This document shows positions 38,636 to 48,783 of a stretch of DNA of 64,000 nucleotides, piece by piece. Each line of letters starts with the position of its first letter. The first letter of the stretch is position 1. The position numbers were made by a program, and so were the translations under genes. The notes beneath the pieces are model-generated. The model saw only the letters and a list, made by a program, of their open reading frames with translations. It was not told the origin of the DNA and made no database searches. The DNA is from Pseudoxanthomonas suwonensis J47 (lineage in GTDB: Bacteria; Pseudomonadota; Gammaproteobacteria; Xanthomonadales; Xanthomonadaceae): positions 1-64,000 of the forward strand of contig NZ_AZUZ01000022.1 of assembly GCF_000513955.1 (NCBI RefSeq). Direction: 5' to 3'.

Positions 38636-39040
38636 ATGGCCAAGGTCAAGCAGGCACGCGGGTTCACCCTGATCGAACTGATGATCGTGGTGGCCATCAT
38701 CGCCATCCTGGCGGCGATCGCCTATCCCAGCTACACCAACCACGTGATCAAGAGCCGCCGCGTCGCCGGTGCGGCCTGCCTGACCGAGGCAGCGCAGTTC
38801 ATGGAGCGCTACTACACCACCAAGCTCACCTACGACGGTGCGAGCCTGCCCACGCTGTCCTGCATGGGAGACCTGGAAGACCACTACCTCATCGAGGTGG
38901 ACGCGGACGGTAGTGCCTACACGGTGACCGCGGCCCCGCAAGGGCGACAAGCGAGTGACAGGTGCGGCACCCTGAGCCTGGATCAGAAGGGCACGCGTTC
39001 GGCCGGCGGCACCGGGGTGACCGCGTCCGATTGCTGGTGA
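38636..39040 (+). CDS. pilE: Type IV minor pilin PilE
   Basis: The 134-residue pre-pilin has leader MAKVKQARG and mature start [20 protein letters not shown], the classic type IV pilin N-terminus with Glu at +5. The C-terminal domain contains [15 protein letters not shown] and a terminal Cys-Trp. It starts 4 bases after pilY1 with GGAG upstream and closes the operon. A major pilin role is unlikely given the context. Confidence 0.94.
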   Translation: MAKVKQARGFTLIELMIVVAIIAILAAIAYPSYTNHVIKSRRVAGAACLTEAAQFMERYYTTKLTYDGASLPTLSCMGDLEDHYLIEVDADGSAYTVTAAPQGRQASDRCGTLSLDQKGTRSAGGTGVTASDCW

Positions 39041-39051
39041 TGACGTGAGGC

Positions 39052-39081
39052 TTGCCTTACCGGTGCCGGCCTGCATACAAT
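39052..39081 (+). promoter_or_regulatory. Promoter of tRNA-Asn
   Basis: TTGCCT and TACAAT are separated by 18 bases and end 10 bases before the tRNA, close to a sigma-70 consensus. Confidence 0.6.
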
Positions 39082-39091
39082 TTGCGCCCCC

Positions 39092-39168
39092 GCCCGAATA
39101 GCTCAGCCGGTTAGAGCACTTGACTGTTAATCAGGGGGTCGTTGGTTCGAGTCCAACTTCGGGCGCCA
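39092..39168 (+). tRNA. tRNA-Asn (GTT)
   Basis: The cloverleaf is complete: acceptor GCCCGAA pairs with TTCGGGC, the D-arm contains AGCTCAGCCGGTTAGAGC, the anticodon loop CTGTTAA gives anticodon GTT (39126-39128), the T-arm carries GGTTCGAGTCC, and CCA is encoded. Confidence 0.98.
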
Positions 39169-39177
39169 TATTCATGA

Positions 39178-39215
39178 AGCACTTAGGCCCGCCTTGGCGG
39201 GCCTAAGTGCTTTTT
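39178..39215 (+). terminator. Intrinsic terminator after tRNA-Asn
   Basis: A perfect 16-bp stem (AGCACTTAGGCCCGCC and its complement) with a 2-base apparent loop is followed by TTTTT. It starts 9 bases after the tRNA. Confidence 0.9.
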
Positions 39216-39298
39216 GTATGCCAGCCGCTGGTCGCCTGCTGTGTGCTCGGCGGAGCGGTTCGTTCAGTTTGGCAAGGCCGCGGTGGGCCAAGGGCGGT

Positions 39299-39829
39299 TC
39301 AGCTCTCCGGGCAGGGTTGTGGTCGCTCCAGGCGCTGGCTGCGGGTGCGGCCGGCGTTGTTGACCACCACTTCGCCGCGCAACTGCCCGCCCACGCAGAC
39401 TCTCAAGGTGAGGTTGGTGCCACTGTTGCGGCCGTCGGGCTGGTAGCGCACCCGGTGCCGTCCGGTGGAGGACACCACGCGCACGTCCGGGTGGAAAGGC
39501 TGGCGTATGTTGCGCAGCACGTTGGCCTCCGAGGCGGGTTGGCCGGTCCGGGCCGGGTCCAGAAACAGGAGCCAGTCCCCGCTCCAATCGGTACCGGCGG
39601 CGCAGCGGCCGTCGCCCCGGGATGGGCACAGAGTCACCGGCATCCGCCGGGTGATGGCGGTGCTGCGGGCCTGGGCCAGCTGGGCGGTGACCAGGTGCAT
39701 GGCGGTAGCCAGGCGCTGGCGGCGCAGTGCTTCCTGAAGGGAAGGCAGGGCGAGCCCGCACGTGATGGCGACCACGGCCGCCACCGCGGCGGTCTCGACC
39801 AGGCTGTATCCCGGCGCATCCTTGCGCAT
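39299..39829 (-). CDS. Orphan GspH/FimT-family pseudopilin
   Basis: The 176-residue pre-pilin begins [19 protein letters not shown], a short leader with Glu at +5, and has a GspH-type domain ([34 protein letters not shown]). It is similar in layout to the fimT at 32.1 kb but stands alone, on the opposite strand, between tRNA-Asn and uvrB. The start follows AAGGA. It may be a duplicate minor pilin or feed another pilin-like system. Confidence 0.88.
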   Translation of the reverse strand: MRKDAPGYSLVETAAVAAVVAITCGLALPSLQEALRRQRLATAMHLVTAQLAQARSTAITRRMPVTLCPSRGDGRCAAGTDWSGDWLLFLDPARTGQPASEANVLRNIRQPFHPDVRVVSSTGRHRVRYQPDGRNSGTNLTLRVCVGGQLRGEVVVNNAGRTRSQRLERPQPCPES

Positions 39830-40185
39830 GGGCGAAATCCTTTTCGCTCGGGAACTCCAGCATGGAGCCGGCGGCCGGCCGGCGGAATCGGCATCCCGGC
39901 ATGCGTGGTGTAGGAATTCGCCGCATCCGGGCGGGCGCCGAGTAGGGCCGTCGGGAACGCACCTGGAGCGCCAGGGCGGGCCGTTCGGCGAAGACCGAGC
40001 CGTGCTGGCGCCCCCTCGGCCTCCGTCGCCGGCTGCCGTCGGCAGTCGCCGGGCGCCTGGCGCCAGTGCGGCGCGACGCTGCTGGCCCCGGCCGGCAACG
40101 CCGGCCTGGTCGCGGGCATCGCCGCCCGCCCGGTGGTCGCCAGTCGAGGCCGCCGACACCCCCGGTCACGGCCGGCACAGCCCCG
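39830..40185. other. GC-rich gap before uvrB, nothing recognised
   Basis: This stretch lies between divergent pseudopilin and uvrB genes. I see no gene, RNA or repeat in it; open frames here are extensions of neighbours without start signals. The uvrB promoter elements lie just to its right. Confidence 0.6.
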
Positions 40186-40202
40186 CTGTCTATACTGGAC
40201 AG
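40186..40202 (+). promoter_or_regulatory. uvrB promoter region with LexA-like palindrome
   Basis: CTGT-N9-ACAG surrounds TATACT, a good -10 at 40191-40196, 22 bases before the uvrB ATG. The E. coli SOS box is CTGT-N8-ACAG, so this is one base too long, and Xanthomonas LexA boxes differ; SOS control is only suggested. Confidence 0.4.
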
Positions 40203-40223
40203 TCCCCATCCACGGTGTCGCCC

Positions 40224-42251
<2,028 letters not shown>

Positions 42252-42449
42252 GGCACCGGTCCCGACACGCGGACGGACCCGGGCCAGCCGGACCACCCTG
42301 CCGGATCCGCTGTCCCGAAGGGGGGGCGGGAGGTCCGGCCCGCAGTTCCGGTGGGGCTGCGCGCCGGCAGCGAGGTGGAGGCTGCAGCGCATCGCGGGCC
42401 GGAAATCGGCCGCTATGCGGCAGCCGCGGCGGGACACCTGCCCGGATGG

Positions 42450-42479
42450 TTGTAGTCCGGCCCGTCATCACGGTAGAAT
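42450..42479 (+). promoter_or_regulatory. Promoter of tRNA-Val
   Basis: TTGTAG and TAGAAT are spaced by 18 bases and lie 44 bases before the tRNA gene. Confidence 0.5.
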
Positions 42480-42522
42480 GCGCGCCCCTGCAGCGGGCAA
42501 TCCGCGCAGCGCGAGTTCCAAC

Positions 42523-42597
42523 GGGCGGTTAGCTCAGCGGTAGAGCACTACCTTGACATGGTAGGGGTCACAGGTTCGAACCCTGTACCGCCCACCA
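42523..42597 (+). tRNA. tRNA-Val (GAC)
   Basis: Acceptor GGGCGGT pairs with ACCGCCC, the anticodon stem CTACC/GGTAG encloses TTGACAT with anticodon GAC (42555-42557), the T-arm has GGTTCGAACCC, and CCA is encoded. Confidence 0.98.
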
Positions 42598-42846
42598 CTC
42601 CCACGGAGTGGATCCCGATTCCCCGATAGATACCCGAAGCCACGGCACCTGCCGATCGGCTCGGGAGCATGTCGCGTCGGCGCGTGGGCCGGCCTTCCCC
42701 TTCGACCTGGGGGCCGCCCGCGATCCCTGCGCTATGCGCGCCTGCAACCTGGCGGCGGCCCGTGACAGATCCTCCGCGCCCGGATCACGACGGTTTCATA
42801 GCCACCAGTCCACCTTGGCTCCATCGCGACCACGGAGGACGACGCC

Positions 42847-43020
42847 ATGACCGGACCGAAACCCACGCACGATCCCGCAGTGCCCCCGGGAGCCCAGACC
42901 GGCAAGCGCGACGCCGAGGAACGCAACGACCCCGAAACGCAGCCGGGCGCGAGGCGGGGCAAGCCCGAGCCGGACACGACCCCGGCCCCGCCGGGAGAGC
43001 GTGAATCGCTGGATCCGTGA
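42847..43020 (+). CDS. Small hydrophilic protein, 57 residues
   Basis: A short frame starts at an ATG preceded by GGAGG at good spacing. The product is highly charged and Pro/Gly-rich, with segments such as KRDAEERNDPETQPGARRGK, and has no hydrophobic stretch, so it is probably disordered. I recognise no family. It is convergent with the DUF892 gene and a hairpin separates them. Stress-linked neighbours make a small stress protein thinkable, nothing more. Confidence 0.5.
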   Translation: MTGPKPTHDPAVPPGAQTGKRDAEERNDPETQPGARRGKPEPDTTPAPPGERESLDP

Positions 43021-43070
43021 CTCCGTCCGGATCGGGACCGCCGCCGCCGACCCCCTGATGGACATGCGCC

Positions 43071-43104
43071 CGCCCGCCGGCCCCCTCCACGGAGCCGGCG
43101 GGCG
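43071..43104. terminator. Hairpin between convergent small ORF and DUF892 gene
   Basis: An 11-bp perfect stem (CGCCCGCCGGC and complement) with a 12-base loop sits between the convergent stops. No T-run on the plus strand, so it may serve both directions weakly. Confidence 0.5.
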
Positions 43105-43124
43105 TCCTCCTGTTCCCGCGTGCA

Positions 43125-43631
43125 TCAGGCGGCCTTGGCTTCGCGGGCCGCGCGCTGGTTGCCGCCCTGTTCGGCCAGCTTGGTCAGCTTGATGTCGGTG
43201 GCCTTCTCCTCCTCGAGCGTCTCCAGGAGCAGGGGCAGGGCCTGGTCGTAGCCGAGCTGCTTGGCGAGCGCGGCCAAGGTGCCGTAGGCGGCGATCTCGT
43301 AGTGCTCGACCTTCTGCGCCCCGCCGATCAGCGCGGCATCGCGCAGCGGGCCGGCCTCGATCGAATCGATCACTTCCTTGCCTTCCTCGATCAGGCCTTC
43401 CATGGCGGCGCACTTGATCCGCTTCAGGCGGATGCCGAGGATCTCGACGATCTGGTCGATGCGCTCGATCTGGCCCTGGGTCTCGGCCAGGTGGTTGGTG
43501 AAGCCCTCGGCCAGGGCCGGATGGTCGGCCGCGCGGGCGAGGCGGGGCAGGGCCTTGGTCAGCTGCTTCTCCGCGCTGTAGATGTCGGAGAGCTCGTGGA
43601 CGAACAGTTCCTCGATGGTCTTGACGCTCAT
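43125..43631 (-). CDS. DUF892 ferritin-like protein (YciE/YciF type)
   Basis: The 168-residue helical protein matches DUF892: it starts MSVKTIEELFVHELSDIYSAEKQL, has the middle KCAAMEGLIEEGKE segment and the KVEHYEIAAYGTL motif. Conserved Glu and His residues form a ferritin-like diiron site in YciF. Members are induced by general stress and desiccation. It is monocistronic here. Confidence 0.94.
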   Translation of the reverse strand: MSVKTIEELFVHELSDIYSAEKQLTKALPRLARAADHPALAEGFTNHLAETQGQIERIDQIVEILGIRLKRIKCAAMEGLIEEGKEVIDSIEAGPLRDAALIGGAQKVEHYEIAAYGTLAALAKQLGYDQALPLLLETLEEEKATDIKLTKLAEQGGNQRAAREAKAA

Positions 43632-43731
43632 GTGGGGTGTTCCTTGTCGTGGTCGGGTCGCCCAGGTCGGGACCCGTCCACGCTATCGACGCCGCCGTTC
43701 CGCGCGCGTCCAACCCCGATGAAGATGATGT

Positions 43732-44100
43732 TCAAGCCGCCGGTGCGCTGCCGGCCGACGGCGCGTCGAGCGCGGCGACGAGATCGCGGACCATGTACGG
43801 TTTGGCGAGCAGGTGCGCGCTCGCCGGCAGCTCCGGCAGCTGGCTGCGCGCGTAACCGGAGACCAGGATCGTCCGGCATCCCGGCTGCGCCTGCTGCGCG
43901 GCGACGGCCACCTCCAGCCCGGTCACGCCGCCGGGCATGCTGATGTCGCTGACCACGAAGTCGAAGCCCTCGCCTTCCAGCAGCGCGCAGGCCTGCACGC
44001 CGTTGCCGGCCTGCACGACGTCGTAACCGGCGGATTCCAGCGCCAACGTGGTCACCTCGCGCAGCAGTTCGTCGTCTTCCACGTAAAGAAGCCTGTTCAC
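43732..44100 (-). CDS. Receiver-only response regulator
   Basis: The 122-residue protein is a single REC domain: acidic pair VEDDE near the start, phospho-acceptor Asp in VVSDISMPGG, and Lys in LLAKPY. It has no output domain. It begins 1 base after the kinase gene, so the pair is co-translated. Such stand-alone receivers act in phosphorelays or by protein contacts. Confidence 0.93.
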   Translation of the reverse strand: MNRLLYVEDDELLREVTTLALESAGYDVVQAGNGVQACALLEGEGFDFVVSDISMPGGVTGLEVAVAAQQAQPGCRTILVSGYARSQLPELPASAHLLAKPYMVRDLVAALDAPSAGSAPAA

Positions 44101-44101
44101 C

Positions 44102-45241
44102 CTATTGCTCCACTGCAGGTTCGACCGGGAGGGCGATGGTCACGCAGTTCCCGGATCCCGGCGCGCTCTCGATGAAGGCGAAGCCGCCGGACTGGCTGGC
44201 GAAGCCGAACACCTGGCTCAGCCCCAGGCCGCTGCCCCGGCCCACCTCCTTGGTAGTGAAGAACGGTTCCATGGCGCGCAGCCGGGTGTCCTCGTCCATG
44301 CCCGGGCCGTCGTCGGCCACGGTGATGTACAGGTAGCGCGTGCCGGGCCGCACGTCCGGATGCACGGCCGCGTCAGGCACCAGTACGCGGGTGGAGATCG
44401 TGATGTGGCCAGGGCAGCGCATCGCGTCGCGGGCATTGGCCACCAGGTTCATCAGCGCCGCCTCGAACTGGGTCGCGTCGATCTGCACCGTCGGCGATTC
44501 GTCGCCCAGCTCGAACCCGCAGGCCGTGCTGGGCCCGGCGGCGCGGCGGTAGACGTCGGCCGAATGCAGGATGAGCTCGCGGATGTCATGCGGCTCCGGC
44601 TCCAGCCGCTGGCCGCGGGCGAAGGCCAGCAGCTGCTGGGAAAGCATGCTGCCGCGGGTGGCCGCCTTCTGCGCCGCATCGATCAGGCGTTGCCGCTGGG
44701 ATTCGTCGCGCCGCTCGCCCAGCAGGTCGAGGCTGGTCATCACCACCGCCAGCACGTTGTTGAAGTCGTGGGCCACGCCCAGGGTCAGCTGGCCGATCGC
44801 ATTGATCTTCTGCGCCTGGGCGAGGTTGCGCTCGGCCTGCTTGAGCCTCTGCTGGGCCTCGTAGCGTTCGGTGATGTCCTTGGTGACCTTGGCGAAGCCG
44901 ACGAGGCGGCCGTCCTGCACGATCGGATCGATCACGATGTTGGCGCGGAACCGCGAGCCGTCCTTGCGCACGCGCCAGCCCTCGGTCTCGAAGCGTCCTT
45001 CCCGGCGCGCCGTCTCCAGTCCGCGCTGCGGTTCGCCGCGCGCGGCATCTTCGGGCAGGTAGAACCGGGAGAAGTGCTGGCCGATCACTTCGTCGTCGCT
45101 GTAACCCTTGATCCGCTCTCCGCCGGCGTTCCAGCTGAGGACATAGCCGTCGGGATCCATCATGTAGATGGCGTAATCCGTCAGGCTGCGCAACAGCAAC
45201 GCCTCGGCATTCAGGTGGAACGGGACTTCGCGCTCGGGCAT
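44102..45241 (-). CDS. PAS-domain sensor histidine kinase
   Basis: The 379-residue soluble kinase has an N-terminal PAS domain (about 10-130; YAIYMMDPDGYVLSWNAGGER, GFAKVTKDITER), a HisKA region with LTLGVAHDFNNVLAVV as phosphorylation site, and a HATPase domain (NLVANARDAM; DDGPGMDE; GSGLGLSQVFG). It has no membrane helix. The start MPEREVPFHL is chosen. It is the first gene of a two-gene unit with the receiver protein. Confidence 0.93.
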   Translation of the reverse strand: MPEREVPFHLNAEALLLRSLTDYAIYMMDPDGYVLSWNAGGERIKGYSDDEVIGQHFSRFYLPEDAARGEPQRGLETARREGRFETEGWRVRKDGSRFRANIVIDPIVQDGRLVGFAKVTKDITERYEAQQRLKQAERNLAQAQKINAIGQLTLGVAHDFNNVLAVVMTSLDLLGERRDESQRQRLIDAAQKAATRGSMLSQQLLAFARGQRLEPEPHDIRELILHSADVYRRAAGPSTACGFELGDESPTVQIDATQFEAALMNLVANARDAMRCPGHITISTRVLVPDAAVHPDVRPGTRYLYITVADDGPGMDEDTRLRAMEPFFTTKEVGRGSGLGLSQVFGFASQSGGFAFIESAPGSGNCVTIALPVEPAVEQ

Positions 45242-45472
45242 TGATCTGTTCTCGCGGCGACCTTGGCGGACGGGCTGTCTGCAGCACATGAAGCAAGGCG
45301 CCAGCGCCTTGGAAGTCCATCCGTCCCCTGGTCCCACGTCGGTGCCGCCAGGCAGGCTTCCTGCATGCCGTCCCGCGGTCTACCGGATCCGCGTTCCGCA
45401 TAGTGCACGAAGAGGGGGCGCTCCGGGGCCGCAATTGCCGTGGCGTGACGGGGCGCACGACCAGTCTGGCCT

Positions 45473-46555
45473 TCAGAACCATCGCCGCCAGCGCCCGAGG
45501 GCCAGCGCCACGGCGCTGACCACCCCCAGTCCCACCACGACCCACCAGAAGCCCGCATCGCCCGAGGCGAAGAATCCCGCCTCGAAGTTCATGCCCAGCG
45601 CACCGACCAGCGTCGCCAGCAGGCCGGTGATGAAGGTGACGAAGGTCAGCACCCGCATGGTTTCGTTGGTGCGCAGCGCGGTCTGGCTGGAAAACAGTTC
45701 GAAGCTGCCCAGCACCAGTTCGCGGGCGTTCTCGACCATGTCCATGGCCCGCTCGAAGCGCGTGTCCAGGGCGACGAAGTGGCGCTCGGCCGAGCGCGAT
45801 CCGGTGGGCCGGAAATCCGGGCGCGACATCACCCCGAACACGCCGCGGTGCGGGGCGAGCATGCGCCGCATGCGCGAGGCCCAGCGGCGCAGCTGCTGCA
45901 TCTCCGGCAGGCTCTCCCGCGGCCGCGGGCCGAGGACGGCGACCTCCAGCCGTTCGATCGCGCCCTCGTAGTCGCTGACCGCGTCGAAATAGGTGCCGAG
46001 CTGGCGGTCCAGCAGGGTGGCCACGAAGCTTTCCGAGCACAGCCCGCCCACCGCCGCCTCGCCGTTCTCGGCGCGGCGCAGCTCGGTGATGAAACGGATC
46101 GGCGCCGGGTGCAGCGACACCACCCGGTTGGGCCCGGCCACGCAGGTTAGCACGCACCCGGCCATCTCCGCGCGACGGCTGTCCTCGTCCACCGCCACGC
46201 AGCGCACCCAGAAGAACTCGCCGCTCTGCACCACCTCCGGGGTGGTGCCGCCGCCCAGCGCGAACGCGCGCGCGGCCTCGGGGAGGCCGCAGGCTTTCCA
46301 GACGGCGTCCACCAGTTCGTCGTCGGGACGTTCCAGGTCGACCCAGAGCAGCCGGTCCTCGTCCAGTTCCAGTCCGCCCAGCTCGGCGACGTCCACCGGG
46401 CGCGGCGGGCCTTCGCAGTCGAACAGGGAGCCGAAGTAGGGGCGCTGGACTTCACCGCGCGTGGCGCCACTTCGCGCCCCGGCAGGAGGGGTGCCCGTCG
46501 CATGCGTGCCGGCGGACGGCGGTCCGCTTCGGCCTGGTCGGTTCTTCCTGGTCAC
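45473..46555 (-). CDS. CorA-family divalent cation transporter (divergent)
   Basis: The 360-residue protein has a ~45-residue disordered N-terminus, a large cytoplasmic domain and two C-terminal helices separated by GALGMNFEAGFF, the GMN signature of CorA/ZntB. It is more divergent from E. coli CorA than the copy at 2.5 kb and is closer to the ZntB/CorA-like branch of stress-linked genes. Ion selectivity cannot be told from sequence. Confidence 0.9.
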   Translation of the reverse strand: MTRKNRPGRSGPPSAGTHATGTPPAGARSGATRGEVQRPYFGSLFDCEGPPRPVDVAELGGLELDEDRLLWVDLERPDDELVDAVWKACGLPEAARAFALGGGTTPEVVQSGEFFWVRCVAVDEDSRRAEMAGCVLTCVAGPNRVVSLHPAPIRFITELRRAENGEAAVGGLCSESFVATLLDRQLGTYFDAVSDYEGAIERLEVAVLGPRPRESLPEMQQLRRWASRMRRMLAPHRGVFGVMSRPDFRPTGSRSAERHFVALDTRFERAMDMVENARELVLGSFELFSSQTALRTNETMRVLTFVTFITGLLATLVGALGMNFEAGFFASGDAGFWWVVVGLGVVSAVALALGRWRRWF

Positions 46556-46671
46556 GGCCCTGTCCGCTTGGCGTGGCGCCTGTGTATGCCCGGGCGATGC
46601 AAGACGGAGTGAAGGTTCACCCGGCGCTGACGGGCGATGCCCAAACCTGCGCCTTTTCCGCAGGGGGTTCG

Positions 46672-47235
46672 ATGGCCAGGCCGGACGGCACCGCGCTGCT
46701 GATCGTGGACATGATCAACCGCTTCGACTTCCCGGGCGGGGCGCCGCTGGCGCGCAACGCCTGGCGGATCGCGCCGGCGCTGGCCGCGCTGCGCGCGCGG
46801 TTCGACGAAGCCAGGGCGCCGGTGGTCTACGTCAACGACAACTTCACCCACTGGCTGGGCGAATTCCGCGACCTCGTCGCGCAGTGCGTGGACGCGGGCG
46901 GTACGCCGGCGCGGATCGCCGGGCTGCTGCAGCCCGGACCGGAGCACTATTACATCCTCAAGCCCAAGCATTCGGCCTTCCTGGCCACGGCGCTGCCCGT
47001 GCTGCTGGCGAAACTCGGCGTGCGCCGGGTCGTGGTGACCGGGATCGCCGCCGACTCCTGCGTGCTGGCGACGGCGCAGGACGCGAACATGCGCGAGTAC
47101 GAGGTCTGGGTGCCGGCGGACTGCGTGGCGGCGCAGACGGTTCCGCGGAGGCAGCGTGCGCTGGCCCTGCTGCGGGCCTCGCAGGGCGCCAGCACGACGC
47201 CTTCGACGCAGGTCGCGGGGCTGTTCCCCGGTTGA
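46672..47235 (+). CDS. Isochorismatase-like cysteine hydrolase
   Basis: The 187-residue protein has the catalytic triad of the family: Asp in LLIVDMIN, Lys in LKPKHSAF and Cys in AADSCVLATA. Members hydrolyse isochorismate, nicotinamide, or other small amides; the substrate here is unknown. The ATG at 46672 fits the family N-terminus, though upstream in-frame ATGs exist at 46597 and 46573. Confidence 0.9.
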   Translation: MARPDGTALLIVDMINRFDFPGGAPLARNAWRIAPALAALRARFDEARAPVVYVNDNFTHWLGEFRDLVAQCVDAGGTPARIAGLLQPGPEHYYILKPKHSAFLATALPVLLAKLGVRRVVVTGIAADSCVLATAQDANMREYEVWVPADCVAAQTVPRRQRALALLRASQGASTTPSTQVAGLFPG

Positions 47236-47248
47236 AGGGTATCGCGGG

Positions 47249-47704
47249 CTAGGCGCTTGGCCAGGCCTGCGTCGACTCGACCGGCGACGGATCCTGCAGC
47301 GCCTCCAGCCAGTGCAGCACCGAGCGCTGCAGGTCCAGCGCCGCGCTGCAGTCCGCGCCCAGTCCGTCCATCCCGGCGAAGCGGATGTAGGGCATCAGCG
47401 CCAGGTAGGCGTGGATCTCGCGGCGCTCCAGCTGCACCCAGTCCGGCAGCAGCTGCGGGCGCACCGCTTCGCCCGACTGCGTGGCGTAGCGCTCGCTCCA
47501 GCCGGGCCGCAATGCCTCCAGCGCCCGGCCGATCCAGGCCAGCTGCACGGCGGTTTCCACGCGATGCATGTCCGCGCGGTCGCGCACGTCCGGTGGCAGC
47601 TGCGGGTTGTCGACCAGCGATTCCAGGACGCGAAGTCCGTGCTGTTCCAGCCTGTAAGCGTCGGCGAGCCGGATCCCTAGTATCGCGCGTGGCCCTGCGT
47701 CCAT
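47249..47704 (-). CDS. Hypothetical helical protein
   Basis: I do not recognise this 151-residue protein. It is predicted mostly helical, with no signal peptide or membrane segment. Trp/Tyr-rich patches such as LRPGWSERYATQSG and LERREIHAYLALMPYIRF are notable. It is convergent with the isochorismatase-like gene (13-base gap) and divergent from xthA. Confidence 0.7.
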   Translation of the reverse strand: MDAGPRAILGIRLADAYRLEQHGLRVLESLVDNPQLPPDVRDRADMHRVETAVQLAWIGRALEALRPGWSERYATQSGEAVRPQLLPDWVQLERREIHAYLALMPYIRFAGMDGLGADCSAALDLQRSVLHWLEALQDPSPVESTQAWPSA

Positions 47705-47874
47705 TCCGGTTGCGAGGTGGTTTCGGGAGCCAAGGATTGCATTCGGCTCGTGAAAGGTGCATCCAGAATCGACCTTGCATTGCGCTGCGTCCTGACCGCT
47801 TCAGCTGCGATGGCTTCACCCGCGCTGGATCGCCGTTGGCCTAGCGTCGGTGGCAGTCCGCATGGCGAGAACCG

Positions 47875-48678
47875 ATGGCCCGCAGCAGGAAACTCCGCCT
47901 GGCGACGTTCAACGTCAATGGCATCGGCGCGCGCCTGCCGCACCTGCTCGGCTGGCTGGCGCGCGAGCAGCCCGACGTGGTGGCGCTGCAGGAACTGAAG
48001 GCCACCGACGAGGCTTTTCCCGCAGCGGCGCTGGCCGAAGCCGGTTACGGCTCGGCCTGGCTGGGACAGCGTTCCTGGAACGGCGTGGCGCTGCTGGGCC
48101 GCGGCGTGGTGCCGGAAGTGCAGCGGGAGGTATTGCCGGGCGATCCGAAGGACACGCACAGCCGCTACCTGGAAGCCATCGTCCATGGCATCCGCGTGGC
48201 CGGCATCTACCTGCCCAACGGCAACCCGCAGCCCGGGCCGCGGTTCGACTACAAACTCGCCTGGATGCGGCGCCTCAACCGGCACGCGAAGAGCCTGCTC
48301 AAGGGCGAAGAGCCGGTCGCGATCATGGGCGACTTCAACGTCATCCCCACCGACGAGGACGTCTACGGTCCGGCGGCGTGGCGCAGGGACGCGCTGATCC
48401 AGCCGGAGCCGCGCGAGCTGTACGCGAAGCTGCTCGCCCAGGGCTGGACCGATGCGCTGCGCAAGGTCGCCGGCGATGCGCGGATCTACACCTTCTGGGA
48501 CTACTTCCGCCAGCACGCCGAACGCGATCGTGGCCTGCGCATCGACCACATCCTGCTCGATCCGCGGCTGGCGAAGGGCCTGAAAAGCGCGGGCGTGGAT
48601 CGCTGGGTGCGCCTGCAGCCGCGCGCCAGCGACCACGCGCCGACCTGGGTGGAAGTGGCGCCGCCAGGCAGGCGCTGA
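47875..48678 (+). CDS. xthA: Exonuclease III family AP endonuclease
   Basis: The 267-residue enzyme repairs abasic sites. Family motifs are present in order: LATFNVNGIGARLPHLL, ALQELKATDEAFP, GIYLPNGNP, IMGDFNVIPTDEDVY, GLRIDHILL and the catalytic His in SDHAPTWVE. The length is standard. It stands alone. Confidence 0.95.
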   Translation: MARSRKLRLATFNVNGIGARLPHLLGWLAREQPDVVALQELKATDEAFPAAALAEAGYGSAWLGQRSWNGVALLGRGVVPEVQREVLPGDPKDTHSRYLEAIVHGIRVAGIYLPNGNPQPGPRFDYKLAWMRRLNRHAKSLLKGEEPVAIMGDFNVIPTDEDVYGPAAWRRDALIQPEPRELYAKLLAQGWTDALRKVAGDARIYTFWDYFRQHAERDRGLRIDHILLDPRLAKGLKSAGVDRWVRLQPRASDHAPTWVEVAPPGRR

Positions 48679-48783
48679 GCCCGCCCGGTTCACGGCGGCA
48701 CGACGGCAACGGGGGCAGCTTCGGCCGCGTACCCGCGCCGCGCGCCGTTGCGGCGGCGAACGTGACCCGCTTCCGGAGGAACG

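Noticed and set aside
39092-39829. tRNA-Asn as integration site of a genomic island
   Set aside because: No integrase, no repeat of the tRNA 3' end was noticed downstream, and the next gene (uvrB) is core.
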